Origin: an uncultured Taibaiella sp.
Lineage (GTDB): Bacteria > Bacteroidota > Bacteroidia > Chitinophagales > Chitinophagaceae
Direction of reading: 5' to 3'
Length of the DNA stretch: 26,438 bases
Assembly (NCBI GenBank): GCA_946886975.1
Contig: CAMPJV010000004.1
Location: 1 to 26,438 of the forward strand
Notes under the pieces: generated by a model
Told to the model about the DNA's origin: nothing
The model's input: only the letters and a program-made list of their open reading frames with translations
Databases searched by the model: none
In this document: piece by piece, positions 6,574 through 13,639 of the stretch
How the letters are laid out: the number at the start of each line of letters is the position of its first letter
Position numbering within the stretch: position 1 is the stretch's first letter
Program-made: the position numbers and the translations under genes

Positions 6574-6881
6574 AGAGTGAGGTGTTATTGCGTTCTTTTA
6601 CCTATTTACAAAGAATGTACCATGGGGTAGTTATATAGGTGGAGAAGGAGTAATAGGTAGGAGCGGCGGGAGTGGGTATTGTAAATCAGACTATTAGGAT
6701 AGGAGCATTGATGAGGGATCGCCCATTCAAGACTTGGGTAAGGGATATGGATGTATGGCAATGGGTGCTAATATCCACAGTATTAACGAAACAACCACCC
6801 CTGTTGAGGTGGTTGCTAAAGAAGATTGTTGCACATTTATGAAGCCCGGCCTGACCCGGAAGCAGCCGTACATGGCTATTG
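6574..6881. other. gene-poor stretch of about 300 bp
   Basis: A hairpin at 6792-6815 is the only structure I can support here. A 64-codon + strand frame (6734-6928) runs into the opposite gene and crosses the hairpin, so it is not called. Confidence 0.5.
6792..6815 (-). terminator. probable terminator of the - strand T9SS gene
   Basis: CAACCACC (6792-6799) and GGTGGTTG (6808-6815) form an 8-bp stem with an 8-base loop. Read on the - strand it is followed by TTTCGTTAA. It lies 67 bases past the stop of the gene at 6882-8222. Confidence 0.55.
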
Positions 6882-8222
6882 TTAGCGGACGACGAGGAAC
6901 TGCTTTGTTTCCTGAGCCCCGGAGGTAGTTAACTTAAGGAAATAGGTACCAGAGGGAAGGTCCTGAACAGTAATCGCCTGCTGGATGATGTTTCCGGAAC
7001 CACTTAGCTGCTTAACCACCCTGCCGCGGACATCGTAGACAGCGATAGTGTATTGTTCATTGCCGCCGAGCTGAACCCTGACATTGAGGGATTGATTAGC
7101 GGGCTGAGGATAGAGCACCATCTGCAAAGCAGCTTGTGGAAAGCGGTTGACAGAAGCAGGGTTGAACGACTCGTAGTAATAGCGATGTATAAAGTCATTC
7201 GTTGTAAGTATCCATGAGCTTGTAGCAGGATCCCATGACTGGGAGAAGTAAGTAAGCGGCTGACCGAAAGAATTGTAGGTCCACTGTAGTCTTACTTCAT
7301 TGACGAAAGCATTCAGTGTGGCGTTCCAATATTCTGAGACATCGCTCATCTTACTATGGGCAGTATTGTAGGCGAAGGTGTGCTTTCTGACAGCTGTCCA
7401 AAGATTGTTCGTCCAATCGTATTCAGTTTCAGTGAGCACATCCAATCCGTTGTAGGTATATTCATACTTCTTCACGTACTTCCATGTAATGTCGAACTCC
7501 TGAACGATATACGTGGTCATCTGATTGGCCATGTTGTAGGTGAAGAAGTGCTTTGACTCGTCGGTCCAGGGATTTGGGAATGGGTAAATGCGATCAAGCC
7601 TCTCCAGGACATTGTTGTTTGCATCATAGTTAAACTTCATCTCATAAGCAGTAGAGTTCATTTCCTTGACCCTATTGGCAGCATCGAATACATTTCTATA
7701 GATAACATGGTCCATCCAGTTGCCTCCGGACTTTATCTGGAAGACGGTTGAATCGAGATGTGTCTGATCGTTATTGTAGTTGTAGAGGAACCTTGCTGAA
7801 TCGCGCCACGTAGAATTGGAAACTCTCCATGTTCTACAGGTATATATATCTACTTTATTGGTCTCATTAAACTCCTGCTTACGATGAAACTGGTTGCGGT
7901 ATGCATTTATGGCCGGATTGAACAGGTAGGTATAACTTTCGTCGAAGCTGACAAAGTTGTCGTTGAAATCGTCCGTACTTAATTGGCCTCCCCTACCAAA
8001 GGAGTAGGAGTAGGTGATCGAATCTACCGGAACGAAAGCAGAACCGTCGAAAACGAGATAAGTCTGAGCTATTATCCGGGACTGGTTACTGCCAACTACA
8101 TTTCCAGCGCTGCCCGATCCATAATGAGGAAAGATATTAGGCACACTAATACCTGTTGACTTGGCCAAGGCAACAGAAGGAAGAACAAGAAGCGCAAGCA
8201 AGCAGGAGTATATATTCTTCAT
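6882..8222 (-). CDS. secreted protein with T9SS type A sorting tail
   Basis: The 446-aa protein begins with a signal peptide, MKNIYSCLLALLVLPSVALA. The long middle (about residues 45-355) is rich in Tyr, Trp, Asn and Asp. It contains loose repeats such as SITYSYSFGRGG, KYEYTYNGLDVLTETEYDW, RKHTFAYNTAHSKM and RLQWTYNSFGQPLTYFSQSW, which resemble the beta-strand repeats of YD/RHS-like extracellular proteins. The end (about 370-446: LYPQPANQSLNVRV ... YDVRGRVV ... LPSGTYFLKL ... KQFLVVR) is a Por secretion-system sorting domain, so the protein should be exported by type IX secretion and cleaved or anchored at the surface. The binding target or activity is unknown. It is monocistronic. Confidence 0.85.
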   Translation of the reverse strand: MKNIYSCLLALLVLPSVALAKSTGISVPNIFPHYGSGSAGNVVGSNQSRIIAQTYLVFDGSAFVPVDSITYSYSFGRGGQLSTDDFNDNFVSFDESYTYLFNPAINAYRNQFHRKQEFNETNKVDIYTCRTWRVSNSTWRDSARFLYNYNNDQTHLDSTVFQIKSGGNWMDHVIYRNVFDAANRVKEMNSTAYEMKFNYDANNNVLERLDRIYPFPNPWTDESKHFFTYNMANQMTTYIVQEFDITWKYVKKYEYTYNGLDVLTETEYDWTNNLWTAVRKHTFAYNTAHSKMSDVSEYWNATLNAFVNEVRLQWTYNSFGQPLTYFSQSWDPATSSWILTTNDFIHRYYYESFNPASVNRFPQAALQMVLYPQPANQSLNVRVQLGGNEQYTIAVYDVRGRVVKQLSGSGNIIQQAITVQDLPSGTYFLKLTTSGAQETKQFLVVR

Positions 8223-8396
8223 GATCGTTATTTAAGGTTAACGAATCTGTTCAGTCTTTAAATTTAAGATATTTTCCTTTCAATATAAAAGGGTATGACA
8301 TCTATTTGACCATTGCATGACATGAAAATGACAATAGTCTACCTAGTTAATGCTATAACCGTCCTTGCTAACAGTGGGTTAATACATTGTAAAACA

Positions 8397-8430
8397 CTGG
8401 TTAAGCTCAAGTGAAATAGACGTTAACCAG
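8397..8430. repeat. inverted repeat, 8-bp arms
   Basis: CTGGTTAA (8397-8404) and TTAACCAG (8423-8430) are perfect inverted copies 18 bases apart. They lie 35-68 bases upstream of the candidate promoter at 8465, where an activator or repressor could bind. No T-run follows, so it is not a terminator. Confidence 0.45.
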
Positions 8431-8464
8431 GATGCTCAGCATCAAGCGGCAACCTGTTCCGGTG

Positions 8465-8472
8465 CATCTTTG
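8465..8472 (+). promoter_or_regulatory. candidate -7 promoter element (CATCTTTG)
   Basis: CATCTTTG, the same octamer as in the promoter at 3758, ends 17 bases before the ATG at 8490. Transcription would start near 8479 with a leader of about 11 bases. A matching -33 TTTG was not seen at the expected place. Confidence 0.4.
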
Positions 8473-8489
8473 AGATAAGAAAGCGACCC

Positions 8490-8573
8490 ATGTATTTCAT
8501 CAACAATGCCCTATCTAAAATCATCATATACCTAAGCCTGCTTTCCTGTATTGTTCTGGCCGTGAACTACTAA
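8490..8573 (+). CDS. 27-aa hydrophobic peptide (tentative)
   Basis: ATG at 8490 opens a 27-codon frame encoding MYFINNALSKIIIYLSLLSC and then IVLAVNY. It is almost entirely one membrane helix with a single Lys near the start. It lies directly behind the candidate promoter and 12 bases before a second small membrane ORF, which is why it is listed. It could be a small membrane peptide, a leader peptide or chance. There is no homology evidence. Confidence 0.3.
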   Translation: MYFINNALSKIIIYLSLLSCIVLAVNY

Positions 8574-8585
8574 ATCCTCTCCCCT

Positions 8586-8744
8586 ATGAAACGTAAGATC
8601 AGCTTCATTTTAACTGTTATTCTGCTTCACACCTACCTGGCATTAGCCATTTTGGTCACTCTTTTTAGGTTCAGGCCGGACAAATGGATGCTTAAGAGGC
8701 CCGGCAGTTTAAGAATCAGGAAGACTCAACCTTCAATGGAGTGA
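8586..8744 (+). CDS. 52-aa single-pass membrane protein (tentative)
   Basis: ATG at 8586 gives MKRKISFILTVILLHTYLAL, then AILVTLFRFRPDKWMLKRPG and a basic tail ending TQPSME. Residues 6-26 form one membrane helix flanked by Lys/Arg on both sides, with a long positive C-terminal tail. It follows the 27-codon frame by 12 bases and precedes the 94-aa gene by 84 bases on the same strand. The basic-hydrophobic-basic layout favours a real small membrane protein over noise, but no family is recognised. Confidence 0.45.
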   Translation: MKRKISFILTVILLHTYLALAILVTLFRFRPDKWMLKRPGSLRIRKTQPSME

Positions 8745-8828
8745 CACACCGACTTAGCGGGCACAGGACACGATCAACAGCTACTACTAGACATCGCCTA
8801 TGCCCTAACCAAGTAAACCTCAATCATC

Positions 8829-9113
8829 ATGGAACATTTTAGATTTGCAGTTTGCATCGTTTTACCAGGAACAACATCCTCAGACGTTGTAAAGGCAGCA
8901 ATGACTCATAGAGTTCACATAATAGACAAAGAACCCTTCGACATCTCCAGGGATTACAATGATTTTCCCGTGGCGGAAACGCTGGAGAACGGAGCAAGAA
9001 TATTTCCGCTATTTGTTTTGCCGGGAGATTCCATTCTGGTGGACGATAACATTTCTATGAATGATGCGCTCAGCAGGATCTGCGAACTAAATCACGGCAC
9101 GCTTCAAAAATAA
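8829..9113 (+). CDS. hypothetical 94-aa protein
   Basis: The product is 94 aa with no signal peptide or membrane helix. Its alternation of strands and helices (RFAVCIVLPG, SSDVVKAAMTHRVHIID, ARIFPLFVLPGDSILVDD, NDALSRICEL) would fit a small alpha/beta, possibly thioredoxin-like fold, in which the segment FPLFVLPGDSILVD would be the strand pair after the cis-Pro. No CxxC motif is present. It sits 56 bases upstream of a CxxC FAD oxidoreductase on the same strand, so a role in the same pathway is plausible. The fold suggestion is a reading by eye and is uncertain. Confidence 0.6.
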   Translation: MEHFRFAVCIVLPGTTSSDVVKAAMTHRVHIIDKEPFDISRDYNDFPVAETLENGARIFPLFVLPGDSILVDDNISMNDALSRICELNHGTLQK

Positions 9114-9169
9114 CACAAACCAAAGGGTATGGTATTTATAACTGATTGGCTGAACATATATAAATATCA

Positions 9170-10108
9170 ATGGCGGCGGAAGCCAAACTGTGGGATGTTA
9201 TTATAATAGGCGGCGGACCTGCGGGACTGAGCGCCGCCATGGTACTGGCAAGAAGCAGGCGCCAGGTGCTGATTTTTGACGCAGGAAACCAGCGAAACCT
9301 AAAATCTCATGGGCTTCATAATTTCATAACCCGCGACGGTATCCTCCCTCCAGACTTTCTTGACCTGGCTCACCAGCAGCTTGGCAACTATATACAGTCA
9401 TTCATAAAGCGCAATATTACTGAGGTTTCAAAGATGAAGGATGGAGGCTTTATCATAAAGGACGAGCGCAACAAAGAATACCATTGCAAGAAACTATTAC
9501 TGGCTACAGGCGTGGAGGACAACATACCCGAAGTGGAGGGGATGAAAGAGCTATGGGGATGCGCTGTGTTCCACTGTCCTTTTTGCGACGGATATGAATG
9601 TAAAGAAAGCCATATTGGTCTCTATGCTAAGAAGCATAGCGGCTACGGAATGGCCCTTGCGCTAAAGTCTCTGAGCCAGAAAGTAACCTTGTTCACAGAC
9701 GGAAGCTTTTACCTTAAGTCGGTACAACGCCAGCAATTGATAAAAAAGGGGGTTGCCATAGTGACCCGACGGCTCGCCCACCTGAGACATGAAGACGGCA
9801 AACTCATATCAGTAGTGTTGGTGACGGGCGAGGAAATCAACTGTGATTATCTGTTTACCCATCACGGACTGAAAGTAAACAGCAGGCTGCTAGAACAAAT
9901 AGGATGTAGATGTACGCCAAAGGGAGCCGCCATAACTAACAGACACCAGCAGACCAATATAAAAGGAGTGTATGTTGCGGGGGATGCCTCGATAGACATG
10001 CACTTTGTAATCGTGGCCTCAGCTGAGGGAGTAAAAGCTGCGGTAGCCATTCACAATGACCTGCTGGAAGAGGAGAACAGAGAAGCACTCAGTGTGAAAG
10101 ACAGCTAA
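9170..10108 (+). CDS. FAD-dependent thiol oxidoreductase (thioredoxin reductase / GliT-like)
   Basis: This 312-aa flavoprotein has an N-terminal FAD-binding Rossmann motif (VIIIGGGPAGLSAAMVLARS, GGGPAG at 14-19), the ATG motif (LLLATGVEDNIP), a redox-active pair HCPFCDGYEC (Cys 136 and Cys 139) and the C-terminal FAD motif GVYVAGDAS. This is the thioredoxin reductase layout. However, the segment where a nucleotide-binding GxGxxA/G motif is expected reads IGLYAKKHSGYGMALALKSL and lacks the usual glycine pattern. The same kind of change is known in GliT/HlmI-type dithiol oxidases, which use oxygen and not NADPH, so the protein may form disulfides in a small molecule or peptide. It lies upstream of an MFS transporter (42-base gap). 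An ordinary NADPH-dependent reductase remains possible. Confidence 0.8.
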   Translation: MAAEAKLWDVIIIGGGPAGLSAAMVLARSRRQVLIFDAGNQRNLKSHGLHNFITRDGILPPDFLDLAHQQLGNYIQSFIKRNITEVSKMKDGGFIIKDERNKEYHCKKLLLATGVEDNIPEVEGMKELWGCAVFHCPFCDGYECKESHIGLYAKKHSGYGMALALKSLSQKVTLFTDGSFYLKSVQRQQLIKKGVAIVTRRLAHLRHEDGKLISVVLVTGEEINCDYLFTHHGLKVNSRLLEQIGCRCTPKGAAITNRHQQTNIKGVYVAGDASIDMHFVIVASAEGVKAAVAIHNDLLEEENREALSVKDS

Positions 10109-10150
10109 AGCCATTCGGGGTTTGTTAGCTTTACTGACGAAACCTCCCTG

Positions 10151-11341
10151 ATGCGGATCATCACAAGAACGGTGTGGCTGCTTTCCATAGTAAGTTTCCT
10201 TACTGATATCGCCAGTGAGATGCTTTACCCCATCATGCCATTATATCTGCAAAGCATTAATTTCTCAATTGTGCTGATCGGTGTACTTGAAGGCGTAGCA
10301 GAAGCGACAGCCGGGCTAAGCAAAGGTTATTTTGGAAAGATGTCTGACATGACAGGGAAGCGACTGCCCTTTGTACAATGGGGCTACTTTCTCAGTGCGT
10401 TATCAAAACCAATGATGGCAGTCTTTACATACGTGTGGTGGGTGTTTGCCGCTCGTACACTAGACCGGCTCGGCAAGGGACTGAGAACAGGTGCGAGGGA
10501 TGCAATGCTATCTGATGAAGCAACGGCTCAAACCAAAGGAAGGATATTCGGCTTTCACAGGTCTCTGGATACATTTGGGGCAGTTGCTGGTCCAGCCATA
10601 GCATTGCTGTATCTCTACTATAATCCGGGCGAGTACGTAACACTGTTTCTGCTGGCCTTTGCTCCGGGACTGCTTGCAATTGCCATTACGTTTCTGCTAA
10701 AAGACAGATCAGGCGCCAAACGTTCGGAAGGACGAAGCTCCTTCTTCGCGTTTATCAGGTATTTCCGGGAAAGCCCTGGTACTTATAAGAAACTGGTCTT
10801 CGGTTTGCTTGCTTTTGCGCTTATCAATAGCTCCGATGTATTCCTGCTCCTGAAGATAAAGGAAAGCGGAGCGAGTGACACGAGTGCCATTGGCAGTTAT
10901 ATATTTTATAATATGGTCTATGCCTTATGTTCTTATCCCTTAGGCATTCTTGCGGACCGGATCGGACTTAAGCGAGTGTTCATATCAGGACTGGCTATCT
11001 TTTGTGTTGTCTACTTTACAATGGCATTTACCCACACTCTGGCTGGCTTTGTATTGGCGTTCACGCTTTATGGCATTTATGCTGCAGCTACAGAAGGCAT
11101 CGCAAAGGCCTGGATAACTAACGTCGTCCCTAAAGGCCAGACGGCCACTGCCATTGGAACCTACACGGCGTTTCAAAGTATTTGCGCATTGTTCGCAAGC
11201 AGCTTTACCGGCTTTTTATGGTTTAAATTCGGAGCCTCCTTTGCGCTGTTGGCAACGGGAGGAATATCCCTGTTCATTATTCTGTATTTCCTGATGGGCG
11301 TACCCTATGAAGTCAAAAGGGATGCAAAACTTCTATCATAG
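10151..11341 (+). CDS. MFS transporter
   Basis: The 396-aa protein has about twelve hydrophobic segments. The loop between helices 2 and 3 has the MFS-type GKMSDMTGKR, and a second motif, LDRLGKGLRTGARDAMLSDE, follows helix 4. The centre has a basic cytoplasmic loop (LLKDRSGAKRSEGRSS) between the two six-helix halves, and the second half repeats the motif as ADRIGLKR. It probably exports a small molecule by proton exchange, but the substrate cannot be read. It follows the FAD oxidoreductase by 42 bases on the same strand, and an oxidase-plus-exporter pair would suit detoxification of a thiol compound or self-protection. Confidence 0.85.
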   Translation: MRIITRTVWLLSIVSFLTDIASEMLYPIMPLYLQSINFSIVLIGVLEGVAEATAGLSKGYFGKMSDMTGKRLPFVQWGYFLSALSKPMMAVFTYVWWVFAARTLDRLGKGLRTGARDAMLSDEATAQTKGRIFGFHRSLDTFGAVAGPAIALLYLYYNPGEYVTLFLLAFAPGLLAIAITFLLKDRSGAKRSEGRSSFFAFIRYFRESPGTYKKLVFGLLAFALINSSDVFLLLKIKESGASDTSAIGSYIFYNMVYALCSYPLGILADRIGLKRVFISGLAIFCVVYFTMAFTHTLAGFVLAFTLYGIYAAATEGIAKAWITNVVPKGQTATAIGTYTAFQSICALFASSFTGFLWFKFGASFALLATGGISLFIILYFLMGVPYEVKRDAKLLS

Positions 11342-11422
11342 AACCAGCCTAAAACGGTTGACTGGTTTGCCTATCAAGAAAAAGGTCGCAGGGTAATTGT
11401 TTTTTACTATTTTTCATGAATT

Positions 11423-11441
11423 AGCGGATATTATATCTGCT
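11423..11441. promoter_or_regulatory. imperfect 19-bp palindrome upstream of darB
   Basis: AGCGGATAT-T-ATATCTGCT pairs at eight of nine positions around a central T. It lies 29 bases upstream of the TATCTTTG promoter element, in the region of or above the -33 box, where an operator would be expected. No regulator gene is nearby. Confidence 0.4.
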
Positions 11442-11469
11442 ATGAGGTAGTAAACCAATAGATTATAAT

Positions 11470-11477
11470 TATCTTTG
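11470..11477 (+). promoter_or_regulatory. -7 promoter element for darB (TATCTTTG)
   Basis: TATCTTTG is a perfect match to the Bacteroidota TAnnTTTG element. Transcription should start near 11484, giving a leader of about 16 bases to the GTG at 11500. No clear -33 TTTG is present, so an activator may be needed. Confidence 0.55.
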
Positions 11478-11499
11478 CAAGCCAAATTTGATCCAGACA

Positions 11500-12633
11500 G
11501 TGAGACCCGTTTATATTACTCGTCTTTCGAAATATTTACCCAATGAACCGATAGCGAATGACGAGATGGAGAAAGTGCTTGGAATGGTAAATGGAAAGCC
11601 GTCCAAAGCTCGTGCTCTCGTTTTACGGAACAATGGAATTAAGTCACGTTACTACGCTTTTCGTGATGGGAAACCCACGCACACCAATGCCCAGCTTGCA
11701 GCCCTTGCAATCAAAGCCTTATTTGACGAACAACTGCCCATAGAAAAACTGGAACTGATCACTGCTGGTACTACTTCACCTGAACAAATACTACCCTCTC
11801 ACGCCGCTATGGTGCATGGAGAGCTTGGCACCCATCCTGTGGAACTCATTTCCGCGACCGGAGCATGTTGCTCCAGCATTCAGGGTATGAAATATGCCTT
11901 CATGGCCGTGGGAAGTGGACTGACCGAAGTTGCCGCTAGCGTAGGCTCGGAACGGCTGTCAAGCTGGATGCACGCATCTCGCTTTGAACCTGAGGCTGAA
12001 AATCTAAAAAAGCTTGAAGAGAACCCTTACATAGCTTTTGAAAAGGACTTCCTACGGTGGATGCTAAGCGATGGTGCAGCAGCCGCTCTGCTACAGGGAG
12101 AACCGAATAAAGATGGTATTTCACTAAGGATAGACTGGCTGGAGACAGCCTCATTTGCTAATGAACTGGAAACCTGTATGTATGCAGGAGCCATAAAGAA
12201 CGAGGACAAGTCACTGACCGGCTGGAACGATCTTGAGATTGGCCGGTGGACTAACGACAGCGTCTTTTCATTGAAACAGGATACCAGATTGCTGGGTGAG
12301 AACATCGTTCCCAAAGGCGGAGTCTTCCTGAAGAAGTTGATGGACAAGCATAATCTGACCTCCGACAAGGTAGACTTCTACCTTCCGCATATGTCATCTG
12401 AATTCTTCAAGAACCAGATCAAGCAATATCATGCAAGTTTCGGCATGGAAATACCTGATGAGAAGTGGTTCTACAATCTGCCTAAAGTTGGTAATGTCGG
12501 CAGCGCGTCTCCTTTGTTAATGCTCGAAGAGATATTCCATAGTGGCAGATTAAAGAAGAACGACCATCTCCTCGTTATGGTTCCTGAGAGTGCGCGTTTC
12601 TCATATGCATATATGTATCTTACTGTTGTTTAA
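11500..12633 (+). CDS. darB: DarB-like beta-ketoacyl-ACP synthase III family enzyme
   Basis: DarB-type ketosynthases join two beta-ketoacyl chains head to head to form the cyclohexanedione precursor of dialkylresorcinols. The 377-aa product shows the thiolase fold of KAS III. The nucleophile lies in ISATGACCSSIQG (Cys 124, or the adjacent Cys 123), the catalytic His in FYLPHMSS (His 297) and the Asn in KVGNVGSASP (Asn 332). The N-terminus VRPVYITRLSKYLPNEP and the stretch GKPSKARALVLRNNGIKSRYY are typical of this branch and differ from housekeeping FabH. I chose GTG at 11500; TTG at 11488 would add four residues, and no ATG is available. The darA-like gene follows 11 bases later. No acyl carrier protein or further biosynthetic gene lies in the window. 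Confidence 0.8.
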   Translation: MRPVYITRLSKYLPNEPIANDEMEKVLGMVNGKPSKARALVLRNNGIKSRYYAFRDGKPTHTNAQLAALAIKALFDEQLPIEKLELITAGTTSPEQILPSHAAMVHGELGTHPVELISATGACCSSIQGMKYAFMAVGSGLTEVAASVGSERLSSWMHASRFEPEAENLKKLEENPYIAFEKDFLRWMLSDGAAAALLQGEPNKDGISLRIDWLETASFANELETCMYAGAIKNEDKSLTGWNDLEIGRWTNDSVFSLKQDTRLLGENIVPKGGVFLKKLMDKHNLTSDKVDFYLPHMSSEFFKNQIKQYHASFGMEIPDEKWFYNLPKVGNVGSASPLLMLEEIFHSGRLKKNDHLLVMVPESARFSYAYMYLTVV

Positions 12634-12644
12634 ACCTACTAGTC

Positions 12645-13568
12645 ATGAAGAATATCCTTGTACTCTACTACTCGCAGAGCGGACAGTTGCGCGATATTTT
12701 GGAGCATGCATTAGAGGATATTACAGATAAGGTTGCCATAGATATTGTGCCTATTGAGCCAGTTAAACCATTTCCATGGCCATGGAATGCATACGCTTTT
12801 TTTGATGCAATGCCTGAAACAGTCGAGCGGATCCCCCAGCCTGTTCAGCCGATAAACCCCTCCGCCACGCAGAAAGAATATGACCTGGTTATTTTCGGAT
12901 ACCAGCCCTGGTTTCTGAACCCTTCACAACCAATAACGGGGTTCCTCAAAAGTGAGCAGGCGGCGCTCCTCAAGGGAAAGCCTGTTGTTACCGTTATTGG
13001 CTGTCGAAACATGTGGCTAAACGCACAGGAACAGGTAAAGCAGGACTTCCAAAGTATTGGAGCGCACCTGGTAGGAAACATAGTGCTATCCGATAGCCAT
13101 ACCAATCTTATTTCTACACTCACTGTTATCCGCTGGTCCTTCACCGGAAAAAAGGAAGCCTCCGGGCTCTTGCCGGCAGCGGGCGTTCAGAATGAAGATA
13201 TAAACAGTGCAAGCCGCTTCGGACCTGTAATATACAAGCACCTGTCAGCCGGTTCCTTGGGCGAACTACAGAGTGATCTTCTTAATGCCGGTGCCGTGAG
13301 CCTCGACCCCGGGCTTGTGTTGCTGGAACAGAGAGGCATAAAGAACTTCAGGTTCTGGGCTAAGTTTATCCGCGAAAAGGGTGGACCCGGAGACCCAAAC
13401 AGGAAGGGTCGGATACTTCTTTTTAAGCGCCTCCTGCTTACAGCCATCTTTATCCTCTCTCCGCTTTCTTCGCTTTCAGCATTCATTAAGCTTCAGTTGA
13501 AGAAGAAGAGCCTTATCAAAGACGTTGAGTATTTCAAAAGTATTTCCTACCAGCAGGGACGGATATAA
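12645..13568 (+). CDS. darA: DarA-like dialkylresorcinol-forming enzyme
   Basis: The 307-aa product begins with a flavodoxin-like phosphate-binding loop (ILVLYYSQSGQLRDILEH, loop at about residues 9-14), followed by YDLVIFGYQPWFLNPSQPI and KGKPVVTVIGCRNMW, as in proteins annotated as dialkylresorcinol condensing enzyme DarA. The family partners DarB and aromatises the cyclohexanedione to the resorcinol; the FMN-type loop would suit an oxidative step. Residues about 262-287 form a membrane helix followed by a basic tail (KLQLKKKSLIKD), so the enzyme is probably tethered to the inner membrane near its lipid-like substrate. The 11-base gap to darB indicates cotranscription. The assignment rests on motif recognition, without alignment. 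Confidence 0.78.
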   Translation: MKNILVLYYSQSGQLRDILEHALEDITDKVAIDIVPIEPVKPFPWPWNAYAFFDAMPETVERIPQPVQPINPSATQKEYDLVIFGYQPWFLNPSQPITGFLKSEQAALLKGKPVVTVIGCRNMWLNAQEQVKQDFQSIGAHLVGNIVLSDSHTNLISTLTVIRWSFTGKKEASGLLPAAGVQNEDINSASRFGPVIYKHLSAGSLGELQSDLLNAGAVSLDPGLVLLEQRGIKNFRFWAKFIREKGGPGDPNRKGRILLFKRLLLTAIFILSPLSSLSAFIKLQLKKKSLIKDVEYFKSISYQQGRI

Positions 13569-13639
13569 AGCTTACCTGAGCGTCAGACATTAGAACACCT
13601 CCCCAGATGCCTCTCCCTTTGCTAACGTGAGAAATAGAT

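Noticed and set aside
6734..6928. 64-codon + strand frame
   Set aside because: It crosses the terminator hairpin at 6792-6815 and enters the opposite-strand T9SS gene. No motif was seen.
11342..11367. Possible hairpin after the MFS gene (AACCAG/CTGGTT)
   Set aside because: Only six pairs with a 14-base loop and no T-run, so it is not supported as a terminator.
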